64,000 bases of DNA from assembly GCF_024713975.1 (NCBI RefSeq), contig NC_091100.1, positions 25,433,501 through 25,497,500 on the forward strand, given 5' to 3'. Below, piece after piece: positions 46,310 to 55,890 of this stretch. Origin of the DNA: Paralichthys olivaceus (Eukaryota; Chordata; Actinopteri; Pleuronectiformes; Paralichthyidae). A program made the position numbers and the translations under genes. Position 1 is the first letter of the stretch; each line of letters begins with the position of its first letter. The notes under the pieces are model-generated. The model did no database searches, was not told the origin of the DNA, and saw only the letters and a program-made list of their open reading frames with translations.

Positions 46310-46900
46310 CAGGCTTCCTTATTGTAATTCTTTATTATCAGGAGGTCCCAGGAAGTCTGTGAAAAGCCTCCAGTTGGTCCAAAAAGCTGCAGCACGAGTG
46401 CTGACAGGAAGTAGAAAGAGAGATCATATTACTTCTGTCTTAGCTTCTCTACATTGGCTCCCTGTAAAATTCAGAATATTCAATTCAATTTTATTTGTAT
46501 AGTCCCAAATCTTAATATACATCATCTCAGTAAAGAAAAAAGTTCTGGTTTCTTTTTTATCTCTTTAAACCAATCAGTTGTGTTGTTGAAGCTAAGCTCA
46601 GGATGCACTTTACATAGAAGGTCAAGACCGTAAAATCTTTTTTAATATAGAGAAACCCAACAGTTCCCACAATCAGCAGCACTGTGGAGAGAAAAAACTC
46701 TTTTGAATAGAATTCTAGATCCTGCTCCTCACATACAAAGCCCTTAACAACCAAGCCCCTTCATATATTAATGAGGTCATAACACCGTAATGTCCCAAGA
46801 GATCAGAGAGGAACAGGAGGTAGAATGTTCAGCTACCAGGCTCCTCTCCTGTGGAACCAGCTTCAATTCTGGGTTCAGGAGGCAGACACCATCTCTAAAA
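46310..46900. mobile_element. L2/CR1-type LINE reverse-transcriptase tail fragment, copy A
   Basis: Forward translation gives pieces typical of the C-terminal end of L2-clade reverse transcriptases: LVQKAAARVLTGSRKRDHIT, SLHWLP, and after an interruption a stretch like TYKALNNQAPSYINEVI, with frame breaks. An unrelated repeat starting TTCAATTCAATTTTATTTGT interrupts it at about 46478-46710. It is copied at about 57745-58345. Confidence 0.7.
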
Positions 46901-48667
46901 CTAATCCCTCATCCACTACTTTTAGTTTTAGTAAGTAAGCTTTCGTTATGAAATGCACCAATAAATCAATCAAATTGTATTTGTATAGCCCATATTCACA
47001 AATCACAATTTGTCTCATAAGGCTGTGACATCCTCTGTCCTTAACCCTCAACAAGAGTAAGGAAAAACTACCCAAAAAAACACAACTGTTGCAAAATTCG
47101 TGTCCAGGTCTGGACTGGTAATCTGGCTTCCGGGCATTTTCCCATCAGTCTGACGTCCCTGTGGGCTAACATACTTTGTTTTGGTTTGTCGTGTCAGATG
47201 TTGTGGTTCAGGGCCAAAAGTCTGTGGATGAAGGAGTGCATTCAACATCAAAATGGTCGAACAGGTCGAACCAAAGAGCAATGGTCATGTTATAAATCCT
47301 GCTACAGCTATAACTTCAAACTGTAGTTACTTCAATTAAGTATTGCCATCTTTAGCTAATTACTAACAATTAAAGAAAACATGTCCTCCACAGCATTCTT
47401 ACAGTATCAATTACCTGGTAAATAACACGCTGAGTTTCCATCAACCATATTTGTTTATTACCAGATTATTGCACGCAGGTTTCTAGATGTATAGAGGAAC
47501 AAAACATTGAAATGAAGTGAGAACCAGAAATGATGGGATAAAAGTTATCCTGTGAGTATCCATCACTCTACCTTTCGCTCAAAAGCACATACACACACAG
47601 TGTGTGGAATGATCTGTACAATAATTATTCATACCTGCTTCACATGCCACTTTAAGTTACAACTGTGAAATCAAAATGCACATCTACACACACAAGATAC
47701 ATGTGAGGGTGACTAGATGTCAAAGAATGCAAAGTGTGTCGTTTGTCGGGCCAGAAGCACATATAAAACACCAGTAGCACAGATTTAAATAAAGCACCAT
47801 CTCGTAAAAGCCTGGTGTCTTACTGCAAAGTCGTCCTCCAAACTGAAGTGCAAAAATAAAGAATTTACATGACGAGCCCCAGAGGAGTGTTTTTCCCTCA
47901 ATTGCCCGAAAGCAACAGATATCACTGTCTTTCTCTCTTCATGTCTCTCTCTCTCTCTCTCACTCACTCACACACACACACCAGCTGCTATAAAAATGTA
48001 AATAAATAAATATAAAGGTAAGTAAATCTTTATTCATTTTATAAATATTCCCCTAGCTAATGTTAATCTATTAAATAGAATGAAAAACAGTGCTGTGTTC
48101 ACCTACCTGCAGTCACACTGTGCTGGCAGAGAACCACATTCACATCCATCATTTTCTGTTCATGCCGTACAGAACCTGGGTTTACCAGTGCAGTGTTCAG
48201 CATTGCGATCAGTAGTGGGCCTGCAGCGAGACACTGCCAGGGCTGCCATGCAAAACAAAAGCAGTTTTCATTTCTACTTCACTTCCTCCATAAAGGGAGG
48301 GACAATGGATTACAAAATTTACTTCACACACCACTGTAAAAAAGTTCTATAGAGATTAAAGGAAAATCCCTGTTTATTAGCTTGACTAGTTACAATAAAC
48401 TCAGGTCTTATTTTTGTCATTTGAGCCAACATCCCTATCAATAACATTGCTGTGAAGTGCCGTACATCAAATCTGACAGGGCAAGAAGCATGAGTGGACA
48501 GACAACCACTTAAACTGAACCAACAGTGCACACAAGAGTGCAAACAAATGTTACACACACAAGGTAAAAAATTGTATTTTTCTCTTCAGTCCATCTGTCT
48601 TATTTTGAATCCCTGTTCACATGATGAGCACAAAGTTCTTAAAGCGCAATGTTCATTCTAAAGATGG
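46901..48667. other. Repeat-bearing 3' flank of TESK copy A
   Basis: Contains the interspersed repeat at 46965-47070, a CT/CA microsatellite (47941-47981) and AT-rich sequence. It is probably partly TESK 3' UTR (minus strand, several TTTATT motifs). No gene seen. Confidence 0.5.
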
Positions 48668-49854
48668 CTACAAATTCAAAAATAAGACCACCTGCTGGCC
48701 AATCACAAGGCCCGAACCATTGTTGTTGTCTAACCGTGGTAGCGGAGGCAAGGAGGGCGGTCCATTGGAGATGGGAAGTTGCCAGCCATTGGTACGTAAA
48801 GAGGTGCTGGGCCTGGGTCTTCCAGATGTTGAGTTCAGGACTCCCTCGGTTGGCTCTGGAGACTTGGTACAGTCCATGGGTTCTGTTAGACATACACTCT
48901 CCTCACCCTCCTCCTCTTCCTCCTCCAGCCGCTCCAGAGACACCATGTCTAGCTCAACAGGAAGACCTGAGTCCTCTTCTAATCTCTCCTCCTCCTTTAA
49001 TAACGCTCTCTTCTCATTTACATTTATAAACTCTACCTGCAACCTTTCAACCACGTTCTCCAACAGCTCTGTCTCTTTATACTGGTTGTCCTCCACCATT
49101 CCTCCTTTATTTGCCGCCAATCTGATGTCTTCGTCTTCTTCCTCCTCCTTACCCTCAGCATCTCTTGTCAAGGCTACAGTCCGGCCAAGTTCTGGGGTAC
49201 AGGGGAGAGACTGGCACCTCCTGTGCGGCGCTCGCATTCTCTGTGTCCCCCTAAGGTGTGGGGAGGCACATGGGTCACGAAGTGCTGGGAGTGTGAAGGT
49301 CAGGGAGATAACGGACTTGCTGGGTGTGTCTAAGAGTTTACACCGCCCCCCATTCAGATCCTGCCTCAGGGAGAAGGGGTTGACCCTCACAGGAGTCCCG
49401 AGGAGAGGAGGGGTCAAGGTAGATGGGGGTAACATGTCTGACTGGCTCCTTGCCAAGCCTAGTCGTTGCTGGCTGCGGTCGCCGGGGTGACAAGGAGAGC
49501 TGCGGCGCCGGTATGGGCTGACATCTGCCACCACTGGCTCTGAGCAAAGGAAGGAGATAGAAAGAAATGAAAAATGTGACCCGACAAAACAGCTAAAACA
49601 TACAAATGACGTATGCTGCCGACAGTGCTCGTTGGTTGGCAAGTGTTAGAATGGATTCTGCAGTAAGGATAAGATGAACTACCCACAACTATTTCTGGGT
49701 TAACCCAAACCAATAACATTTTCTTCTACCAGATCTAAGAGAATTCAGTGTGTGGTTTAAAGTGCTGATAAGGAGGAGGTCTTTGAATTATTGCATATTT
49801 ACAAAACTAGCCAAATGAAATGCTACATACTTGGGGTTAAAGGTTTTTTTTCCT

Positions 49855-49985
49855 ATTCCTGACGACCACTCAAAGCACTTTACACTATGAGTCCCATTCA
49901 CACACATTCATACAGTGTGGAATAACTGACATTCTGATTAGTGGACGACCTGCTCTACCTCCTGAGCCACAGCCGCCCCAATTCA
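49855..49985 (-). mobile_element. tRNA-type SINE in TESK intron, copy A
   Basis: Read on the minus strand it begins GGGGCGGCTGTGGCTCAGGA and GGTAGAGCAGGTCG, which resembles a tRNA A-box, and ends with an AAAGTGCTTTGAGTGGTCGT tail. The same element is at about 61995-62130 in copy B, and a relative lies at about 16655-16810. Confidence 0.65.
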
Positions 49986-50616
49986 ACCCTAATCTGTGTG
50001 TGAGTCAACCGTGAAGTACAACAACTTGTTACCGATGGGCAAAGCAGTCAACTACACCAGGTTTTCCAGTGTGTCCAGAAAAAGTTAGTTTGGAAATGTA
50101 TTCCACTAAAACAGTATCAGCTGATGTTATTTCTGAATCTCAATATTAATTCGACGTATTTATGAAACTGCTCATTTTCTGAAATTAAAGTGAATTGATC
50201 ATCCAATGAGAGTAGAAACTTCAACACAATGGTACGTTTCTGGGCTTTTATGTTGCTAAAACCGTGCTCCTGTAGTGTACATTGCTGTAAAACATGATTA
50301 CATTTAATGACTTCTTTTTAATAATTATCTTAGCCTTTCACCCACCTAGTGCAATGAGCTTCTCTCTCTCTTCTTCTATCTCCATGCTCTCCAGTGTGAA
50401 GACTATGTCAGCGAATGTGGGGCGCTTCACTGCACTCATCTGAAAACAACACAGGGGAAAACATCAACATGCTGTATCTGAGGATGACGTGGCAACTGAA
50501 ACAATGTGAGTGTTTGTGTGTGTACCTACATTACAGCAGGTGACAGCCAGGCTTAAGAAGTCAGGTGGACAATCCCCAACCATGTTCTCAAATGCATCCA
50601 CATCCAGACCGAAGTC

Positions 50617-51575
50617 CTACACACACACACACACACACACACACAGCTGCCCTGTCACAAGATCTCTAATGTAGAAGTGTGAGCTATGAACCTTCCATTA
50701 ATCCCTGAGTTCATCTTGAACCTGGCTCTGTTTTAATGGAGCCACTGTGTTGATGGGACATCCACAAGATAGATTCCATTCAAATGAATGAGAGGGCAGA
50801 ATTTGTTAAACCGGGCTACAGGCAGTATTACAAGCACAAAGGGTCATTTCATTAACTAAAAACTGGCATGGGGCCATGACAATAATTTCACTTGTGGTGA
50901 ATGCACCACTCATTAGATCTGTCAATGAGAAGATCGGCAATGAGGTTCTCCCCCAGCACCAGCTCTTATTGTTCATAGCTTCCATTTACCTAAGGTCACA
51001 GTGATGTTTAATTCATTTAAAGTGTGAATATTGAAACAGCCTCCCAAAACAGATGCACAGCAGGAGATCAAAGTTATCACTCAGTGCTGGGAGAAATAAT
51101 GGCTCACTGTCAAATAAAAACGTTCATCATTCAAAAGCTTGAATCTTAAATTAAAGATATGAATGTGCTTTTATTTAAAGTGTTGTATGGATGTCTAATT
51201 TACTACTATAAATGTAATTGCTATAATCAAGGGAATAATTGAAAACGTAAGCATTGCAATATGGGGTCCCTATAACTCTCTGATCTATCGGTCCATCAGG
51301 TCAGAGGCAAACCGTGCTCCTGACAGACTATCACACTGGTCCCTCTAAACTTTAGTGTAGAACTTCAGCTTGATGGAAAAGTATGTTTGCCTCAGTGTGG
51401 ACTCAGTTTTTAGCATTTGATAACTGTATCCCAAACAGCCCTGGCTGTGTTAGTTACACATACTATTTTTCTGAAAATGTCTGCAGAGGTCTCCATATTT
51501 CACCACTTGTTTGTTAAAAATGTAAACATAGCTGATGTAGCCCTCATGGTCCACAATAATGTATGCACTCTGTAC
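50617..51575. other. Intron of TESK copy A bearing the exon-loss junction
   Basis: From the CA tract (50617-50644) onward, this sequence no longer matches the right copy, whose corresponding region holds the VDVFAFG and YWMAPEV exons. The sequence is plain AT-rich intron with no exon visible. Confidence 0.7.
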
Positions 51576-51946
51576 CTTAGAGGTGAGGTCTCTGTGGAAT
51601 ATGCCCTTGCTATGCAGGTACTGCAGTCCTCGGGCAATATCCAGAGACAGACCGATCCTGACGCCCCACGACAGGTACAGGTCACTGTCCAACAGCTGCT
51701 CCAGGTTCCCTCCATTTATATACTACAGAGAGAAGAGGAGAACAGGATCACCATACGTTTACAAATATTCTCTGCATATGAGCCAAAACCAACCTCTCAA
51801 AACATGGATGTCTGCAGTAAGGTACATACACAGACATTTATGAGTGTAATTTAACAACTGCAAGCTGCTCAAAAGGGCATCCAACACAGGCTCTGCTATG
51901 TTGTGTTACAGTTATTTTATCCAATAAATAAAATGTATGAACACAA

Positions 51947-52636
51947 TAGGGTTGTTCGGTACACCGGTACTAAATTTGTACCGGGGTACTGATGCATTTC
52001 AAATGGTACTATACAGCGCTTGGATAAGACCGGTACTTTTTATTTTATTTCCGTCGCCGCTTGGAGTCACCAGTGAGCAGTGCTGAGCAGCAAACGGAGC
52101 AGGAGTCTGGCGACAGAGAGAGGTAAAGGTGAGAAAGAGAGAGAGAGAGACAGGAGCAGAGAGAGAATGGCAGCTGCTGCAACCATCACCACGCCGCAAC
52201 TCGTAGATAAACCAGGCGCGCAAAGTGCTACATGGAATTATTTCGGCTTGAAAAAAAATTAGCACGGTGAAGCCATTAACACCGATGCACCACTGTGCAA
52301 ACGGTGTTACTAAACCTGTGGGGCCAAGGGTGGAAACACTTCCAACTTGGCAAAACACTTGAAGGAAAAGCACCCAGACCTGCACAAGGAGTTCAGAGAA
52401 CGACAGGTAATAAGTTATATACCCATGAAAAAAAGCCACATTCAGTGCTAAAAGTAGCTCTGGAAAAAATTTAAGCCTGTCTTAGTGGTATTTTATTTAA
52501 TTTACTGATGCATAATGTTAATAGTTCTAAGTTTTTCAATTAAAATACAGTCAATAATGACATTTTTTGTGTTCTCTTTTTATTTCGAAAAGTAGAGAAA
52601 AGTATCGAAATACATGTTGGTACCGTGACAACACTA
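51947..52636 (+). mobile_element. hAT transposon remnant with a BED zinc finger
   Basis: The left end TAGGGTTGTTCGGTAC and the right end (GGTACCGTGACAACACTA, inverse TAGTGTTGTCACGGTACC) are imperfect inverted repeats. Inside, from ATG 52167, frames encode MAAAATITTPQ and TWNYFGL, then after a stop KCKRCY-like LCKRCY and GGNTSNLAKHLKEKHPDLH, the pattern of a BED zinc finger at the start of a ZBED/hAT transposase. In-frame stops (for example just after LKKN) make it nonfunctional, and the rest of the transposase is absent. No clear 8-bp target duplication; its right end abuts a MITE family A fragment. Confidence 0.8.
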
Positions 52637-52797
52637 GTCCAGACTGGACAAACTGAACACCTTTTGAGTTTTTATGACAATTAAAGGCTGCCACAGTTTC
52701 TTTTTTATGTTTGGAAGGCAAGGGTGAGGCGAGGGGAGTTCCGAGGGGAGTAGAATTTCAACACTAGATATCACTAAATTCTACACACTGTACCTTT
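52637..52797 (+). mobile_element. MITE family A, 3' fragment
   Basis: Contains CCAGACTGGACAAACTGAAC, TTTTGAGTTTTTATGACAAT and the terminal TCTACACACTGTACCTTTAG. It matches the right half of 31190-31535 and lies directly against the hAT remnant. Confidence 0.75.
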
Positions 52798-52956
52798 AGT
52801 CTAGTACAGTCTACAGTCTTTAGTCTAGTACAGTAACAGAGCAATATGATGAGTTTTCGGGAGCTCTTCTATTTTTTCCTTGTTCAGTCTTTTGGCAGGT
52901 GGCAACGGACATCATGGTGCATCCACTGACTTGGTGCACTGTTCCACCTTTTATTT

Positions 52957-55782
52957 TTATCTCTTGAAGATGGAAAAGATGTTTGAAAAAAAGGAAGAGA
53001 GGAAGCCACGCTTTTTGCGAAGCCGTCTTTTCAAAGAGGAGACAATTGATTCCTCAAGTTCTGGCTCCCTTAAACGAAAGGCAAACAGCAAGTTCTGAGG
53101 TTTCCACTTCTTACGCAACTCCTTGAAAATGGCTTTGTCAAGGTCTTTGATTATCTGTGGGTTAACAGCTAAGTCAATGTCTTTGACCTCCGCCCATATT
53201 CCCTCCAGCAGTTGATGACTTATGTCCATTATGTCGTCACCGATCCTAGTCATCCTGGCATTATCATAGATTTTTGTGATGAGCTGGTCCACAAGAACCC
53301 TGACATACATTTTAAATCTTTCTGCTGCAAACATCTTTACATTCTCTGATGATATTGACTGATTCGATGAGTTCCTCACCCTGCTGCTGACCAATGATCG
53401 TGTTGACTGATTAGATGAGTTCCTCCCCCTGCTACTGACCAATGATGGTGTTGACTGATTCGATGAGTTCCTCACCCTGCTGCTGACCAATGATGGTGTT
53501 GACTGATTAGATGAGTTCCTCCCCCCGCTGCTGGCCCTCGATGATGACTGACTCAATGTGCTGTTCTTCCTGTTGTTGACCACTGATGATGTTGACTGAT
53601 TTGAAGAGTTCCTCCCCCTGCTACTGACCAATGATGATGTTGGCTGATTCGATGAGTTCCTCCCCCCGCTGCTGGCCCTCGATGATGACTGACTCAATGT
53701 GCTGTTCTTCCTGTTGTTGACCACTGATGGTGTTGACTGATTTGAAGAGTTCCTCCCCCTGCTACTGACCAATGATGATGTTGGCTGATTCGATGAGTTC
53801 CTCCCCCCGCTGCTGGCCCTCGATGATGACTGACTCAATGTGCTGTTCTTCCTGTTGTTGACCACTGATGATGTTGACTGATTTGAAGAGTTCCTCCCCC
53901 CGCTGCTGGCCCCTGATGATGACTGACTCAATGTGCTGTTCTTCCTGTTGTTGACCCCTGATGGTCTTGACTGATTCGATGGGTTCTTCCTCTTGCTGTT
54001 GACCCCTGATAAAGTTGACTGATTCTTTGTTTTCTCCTCATTGCTGCTGATCTCTGATGAAGTTGACTGCTTCGATCTTTTCTTCCCTCTGCTGTTGATC
54101 TCTGATGATATTGACTGCCTCGATGTGTCCTCCTCAATACTACTGATCCCTGATGATGTTGACTGCTTCGATATTTTCTTCCTTTTGCTGTTGATCTCTG
54201 ATGATATTGACTGCCTCGATGTGTCCTCCTCAATGCTGCTGATCTCTGATGAAGTTGACTGCTTCGATCTTTTCTTCCCTCTGCTGTTGATCTCTGATGA
54301 TGTTGACTGCCTTGGTGTGTCCTCCTCAATACTGCTGATCTCTGATGATGTTGACTGCTTCGATCTTTTCTTCCCTCTGCTGTTGATCTCTGATGATGTT
54401 GACTGCCTCGGTGTGTCCTCCTCAATACTGCTGATATCTGATGATGTTTCCATTGTGTCAATGGCATTTAAAGCCTCTGTCACCCTATCTGTGTGGCTGT
54501 TAACCTGGTTATTCAGCCACCAGCTTATCAAGGACAGGAAACAAAACACTCTGGTCTGTATGTCTGCATACATGCCCTTATGTGCCTTAGGAACAGCCAC
54601 TGGACTTGAACTGGGTTCTGCAATCTTTCCAGGTATGATGTGCTCATAGATTAGATCAGAAAGCTGTTTTGTGAATGCAATAACCTTTTCAGATGTAGGC
54701 TTTTTCAGTGTTTGGGAAGCACAACTTTCATTTCCACCTCCCTGCTTCTCCTGCTTCAGAAGCACAGCATCAATACTCGCTATCAGTGAGGTTATTGCCT
54801 GCCTGCTTTTGAATTCAGTCTCCTTTTTGAATTTCTTTGCGACCTGTGTCAGTATTTGGAGCGTCCCTGCTGATGCAAAAGTCTTTATGAAAAGCCTATT
54901 GATTGTCCGCATTCCTTTACGGATTGAGGAGCTTGGCTCTTGAGATTCCTTCCCTTTTTTGCCTTCCTTAAGGATTGACTCAATAATATCATCTAAAGCC
55001 TCATAAATCTCTCGAGAAATCGAAGCATTGAGCTTAAGACTGTCATTGAACTCATTAAAGAATGTTGTGATGTCAGTCAAACTATTGTTGATTGTTTCCT
55101 GGATAATCCTCTTTACACTTTCTACACTACTGCTTGGTGAACCCTCTGAGGAAATTTCCGACTTGGAACTGATTCGTGATGAGTGGGAGCTTGAAGAGCT
55201 CCTAGCCTTCTGAACAGAATGGTTTGTAGTGTTCTGCTCTTCTGAGGAAATAGAATGACTTATCCTGTGAGATTGACTCTTGAACAAGCGTTTGATCTGT
55301 TTGTCTGCCTTTAACGTCTTGCAGGCATAACAGATCATCTCCTGGAGTTTATTTGGGTTAATGGTGCGGGATGGTATCCCAGAGCTCACACAGGCTGAGC
55401 TTGCAGACAAGATGGAGTTGACAGTCTCCGTCACCTCCTCTACAACCAGGTCTGTGAGTTGATCCAAACTCTTAGAACATTTTGTGTTGCCTGGTGAAAA
55501 ACCGTTCTTGACAGTGTTGCCAAGAATGGACTGAACCCTTTCCTGAGACACAGGTACGTGGGTACTTTGCTTTGAAACGGCATTGGAGATGGTCATCATT
55601 AAGTTCAGCATAAGATCTGCCAACAGTATTGTTGTGGCTTCATCCGGTTTGCTTGACTTCAACAGCCTCCACTGCTCTGCGGTGATCTTCTTAAAAAAGG
55701 AATTGAAGTATGGGCGGACAGTCTCAACATTTATGTCTGACTGGTTACCTGACTGGAGAGTCTGTGTCTGAATTGTCCCCAT
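52957..55782 (-). CDS. Intronless 941-codon ORF with Ser-rich modular repeat, unrecognised
   Basis: A single open frame from ATG 55782 to the stop at 52957-52959. I do not recognise the family. Residues 1-170 look helical (RPYFNSFFKKITAEQWRLLK, LLADLMLNLMMTISNAV, LTDLVVEEVTETVNSIL). A Ser-rich linker follows (about 170-225), then a second helical region (about 225-445: EIYEALDDIIESILKEG, LISWWLNN). Residues 460-807 are 22 tandem modules of 16 (four of them 15) residues with consensus Q-S-T-S-S. Modules 1-8 alternate basic (INSRGKKRSK) and acidic (ISSIEEDTPR) ends; later ones follow NNRKNSTLS, ASSGGRNSSN and LVSSRGRNSSN in a 47-residue (141-bp) higher-order unit. Residues 808-941 are helical again (MYVRVLVDQLITKIYDNAR, ISHQLLEGIWAEVKDI) and end in a basic-hydrophobic tail (KRRLRKKRGF, SNIFSIFKR). 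No signal peptide. A CCAAT palindrome lies about 100 bases upstream. It could be a fish-specific gene, a retrogene or a domesticated element. Confidence 0.7.
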   Translation of the reverse strand: MGTIQTQTLQSGNQSDINVETVRPYFNSFFKKITAEQWRLLKSSKPDEATTILLADLMLNLMMTISNAVSKQSTHVPVSQERVQSILGNTVKNGFSPGNTKCSKSLDQLTDLVVEEVTETVNSILSASSACVSSGIPSRTINPNKLQEMICYACKTLKADKQIKRLFKSQSHRISHSISSEEQNTTNHSVQKARSSSSSHSSRISSKSEISSEGSPSSSVESVKRIIQETINNSLTDITTFFNEFNDSLKLNASISREIYEALDDIIESILKEGKKGKESQEPSSSIRKGMRTINRLFIKTFASAGTLQILTQVAKKFKKETEFKSRQAITSLIASIDAVLLKQEKQGGGNESCASQTLKKPTSEKVIAFTKQLSDLIYEHIIPGKIAEPSSSPVAVPKAHKGMYADIQTRVFCFLSLISWWLNNQVNSHTDRVTEALNAIDTMETSSDISSIEEDTPRQSTSSEINSRGKKRSKQSTSSEISSIEEDTPRQSTSSEINSRGKKRSKQSTSSEISSIEEDTSRQSISSEINSKRKKISKQSTSSGISSIEEDTSRQSISSEINSRGKKRSKQSTSSEISSNEEKTKNQSTLSGVNSKRKNPSNQSRPSGVNNRKNSTLSQSSSGASSGGRNSSNQSTSSVVNNRKNSTLSQSSSRASSGGRNSSNQPTSSLVSSRGRNSSNQSTPSVVNNRKNSTLSQSSSRASSGGRNSSNQPTSSLVSSRGRNSSNQSTSSVVNNRKNSTLSQSSSRASSGGRNSSNQSTPSLVSSRVRNSSNQSTPSLVSSRGRNSSNQSTRSLVSSRVRNSSNQSISSENVKMFAAERFKMYVRVLVDQLITKIYDNARMTRIGDDIMDISHQLLEGIWAEVKDIDLAVNPQIIKDLDKAIFKELRKKWKPQNLLFAFRLREPELEESIVSSLKRRLRKKRGFLSSFFSNIFSIFKR
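53362..54405 (-). repeat. 48-bp-based tandem repeat array within the 941-codon ORF
   Basis: About 1.04 kb. The basic unit is 48 bp (45 bp in four units). The right half (about 54020-54405) has a 96-bp period, the left half (about 53500-53945) a 141-bp period with three nearly identical 141-bp copies. All unit lengths are multiples of three, so the frame is preserved, and other frames also stay open by the same arithmetic. Confidence 0.9.
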
Positions 55783-55880
55783 TGCAACTGTTGTATCAAT
55801 ATGAGTGTGCTAAAAATTGTTTTCTCTGAGCTGTTCACACTGCGTTTTCCAAAGTGTCTTGTGAAGAATCTTCTGTTTTT

Positions 55881-55890
55881 GCCAATTGGC
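55881..55890. promoter_or_regulatory. CCAAT palindrome upstream of the 941-codon ORF
   Basis: GCCAATTGGC, a perfect 10-bp palindrome with CCAAT on both strands, about 100 bases before the ATG. It could be an NF-Y site; there is no obvious TATA box. Confidence 0.35.

Larger units (their letters stand above)
45642..50645. repeat. Segmental duplication, left copy (A)
   Basis: Collinear with 57067-62829. It starts inside the NDUFS8 3' UTR (ATATTTATTATGGAATGACA) and runs to the CA tract at 50617. It holds an L2-like LINE fragment, other repeats and the last three exons of a TESK gene (minus strand). Relative to the right copy it lacks 820 bases (60028-60847). The left ends of the two copies are 11,425 bases apart, in the same orientation. 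Confidence 0.95.
48668..51722 (-). pseudogene. TESK-family kinase, left copy, internally deleted
   Basis: Four exons remain, in transcription order 51722-51576, 50616-50530, 50439-50346 and 49539-48668. The first encodes the kinase catalytic-loop region ([14 protein letters not shown], then HRDLTSK), the next two the C-lobe (NMVGDCPPDFLSL, then KRPTFADIVFTLESMEIEE), and the last the regulatory tail (LARSQSDML, VNPFSLRQDL, LLDTPSKSVISL, an acidic region). The exons that should lie between the first two (Mg-binding DFG, APE, VDVFAFG) are missing, although the right copy has the last two of them. The remaining junction would stay in frame but yield a dead kinase. The tail ends early (GQQV, then VLFLNL-stop) because of the 820-base deletion. 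It is most likely a decaying duplicate; upstream exons were not found between here and copy B. Confidence 0.8.

Noticed and set aside
46557-46754. 65-codon minus ORF repeated at 57983-58189
   Set aside because: It lies in the repeat that interrupts the LINE fragment and is duplicated with the block. No independent coding evidence.
48621-49490. 289-codon plus-strand ORF (and its copy at 60877-61647)
   Set aside because: Antisense of the TESK tail exon. The minus frame has TESK motifs and splice sites; the plus frame has only a low-complexity Ser-rich reading.
53362-54405. Regular repeats that might suggest a CRISPR-like array
   Set aside because: The units are contiguous in-frame coding repeats of a long ORF in a vertebrate genome, without unique spacers.
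54041-54649. 202-codon plus-strand ORF opposite the repeat ORF
   Set aside because: It is an antisense shadow: repeat units are multiples of three, so several frames stay open. It is only a hydrophobic mirror of the Ser-rich modules.
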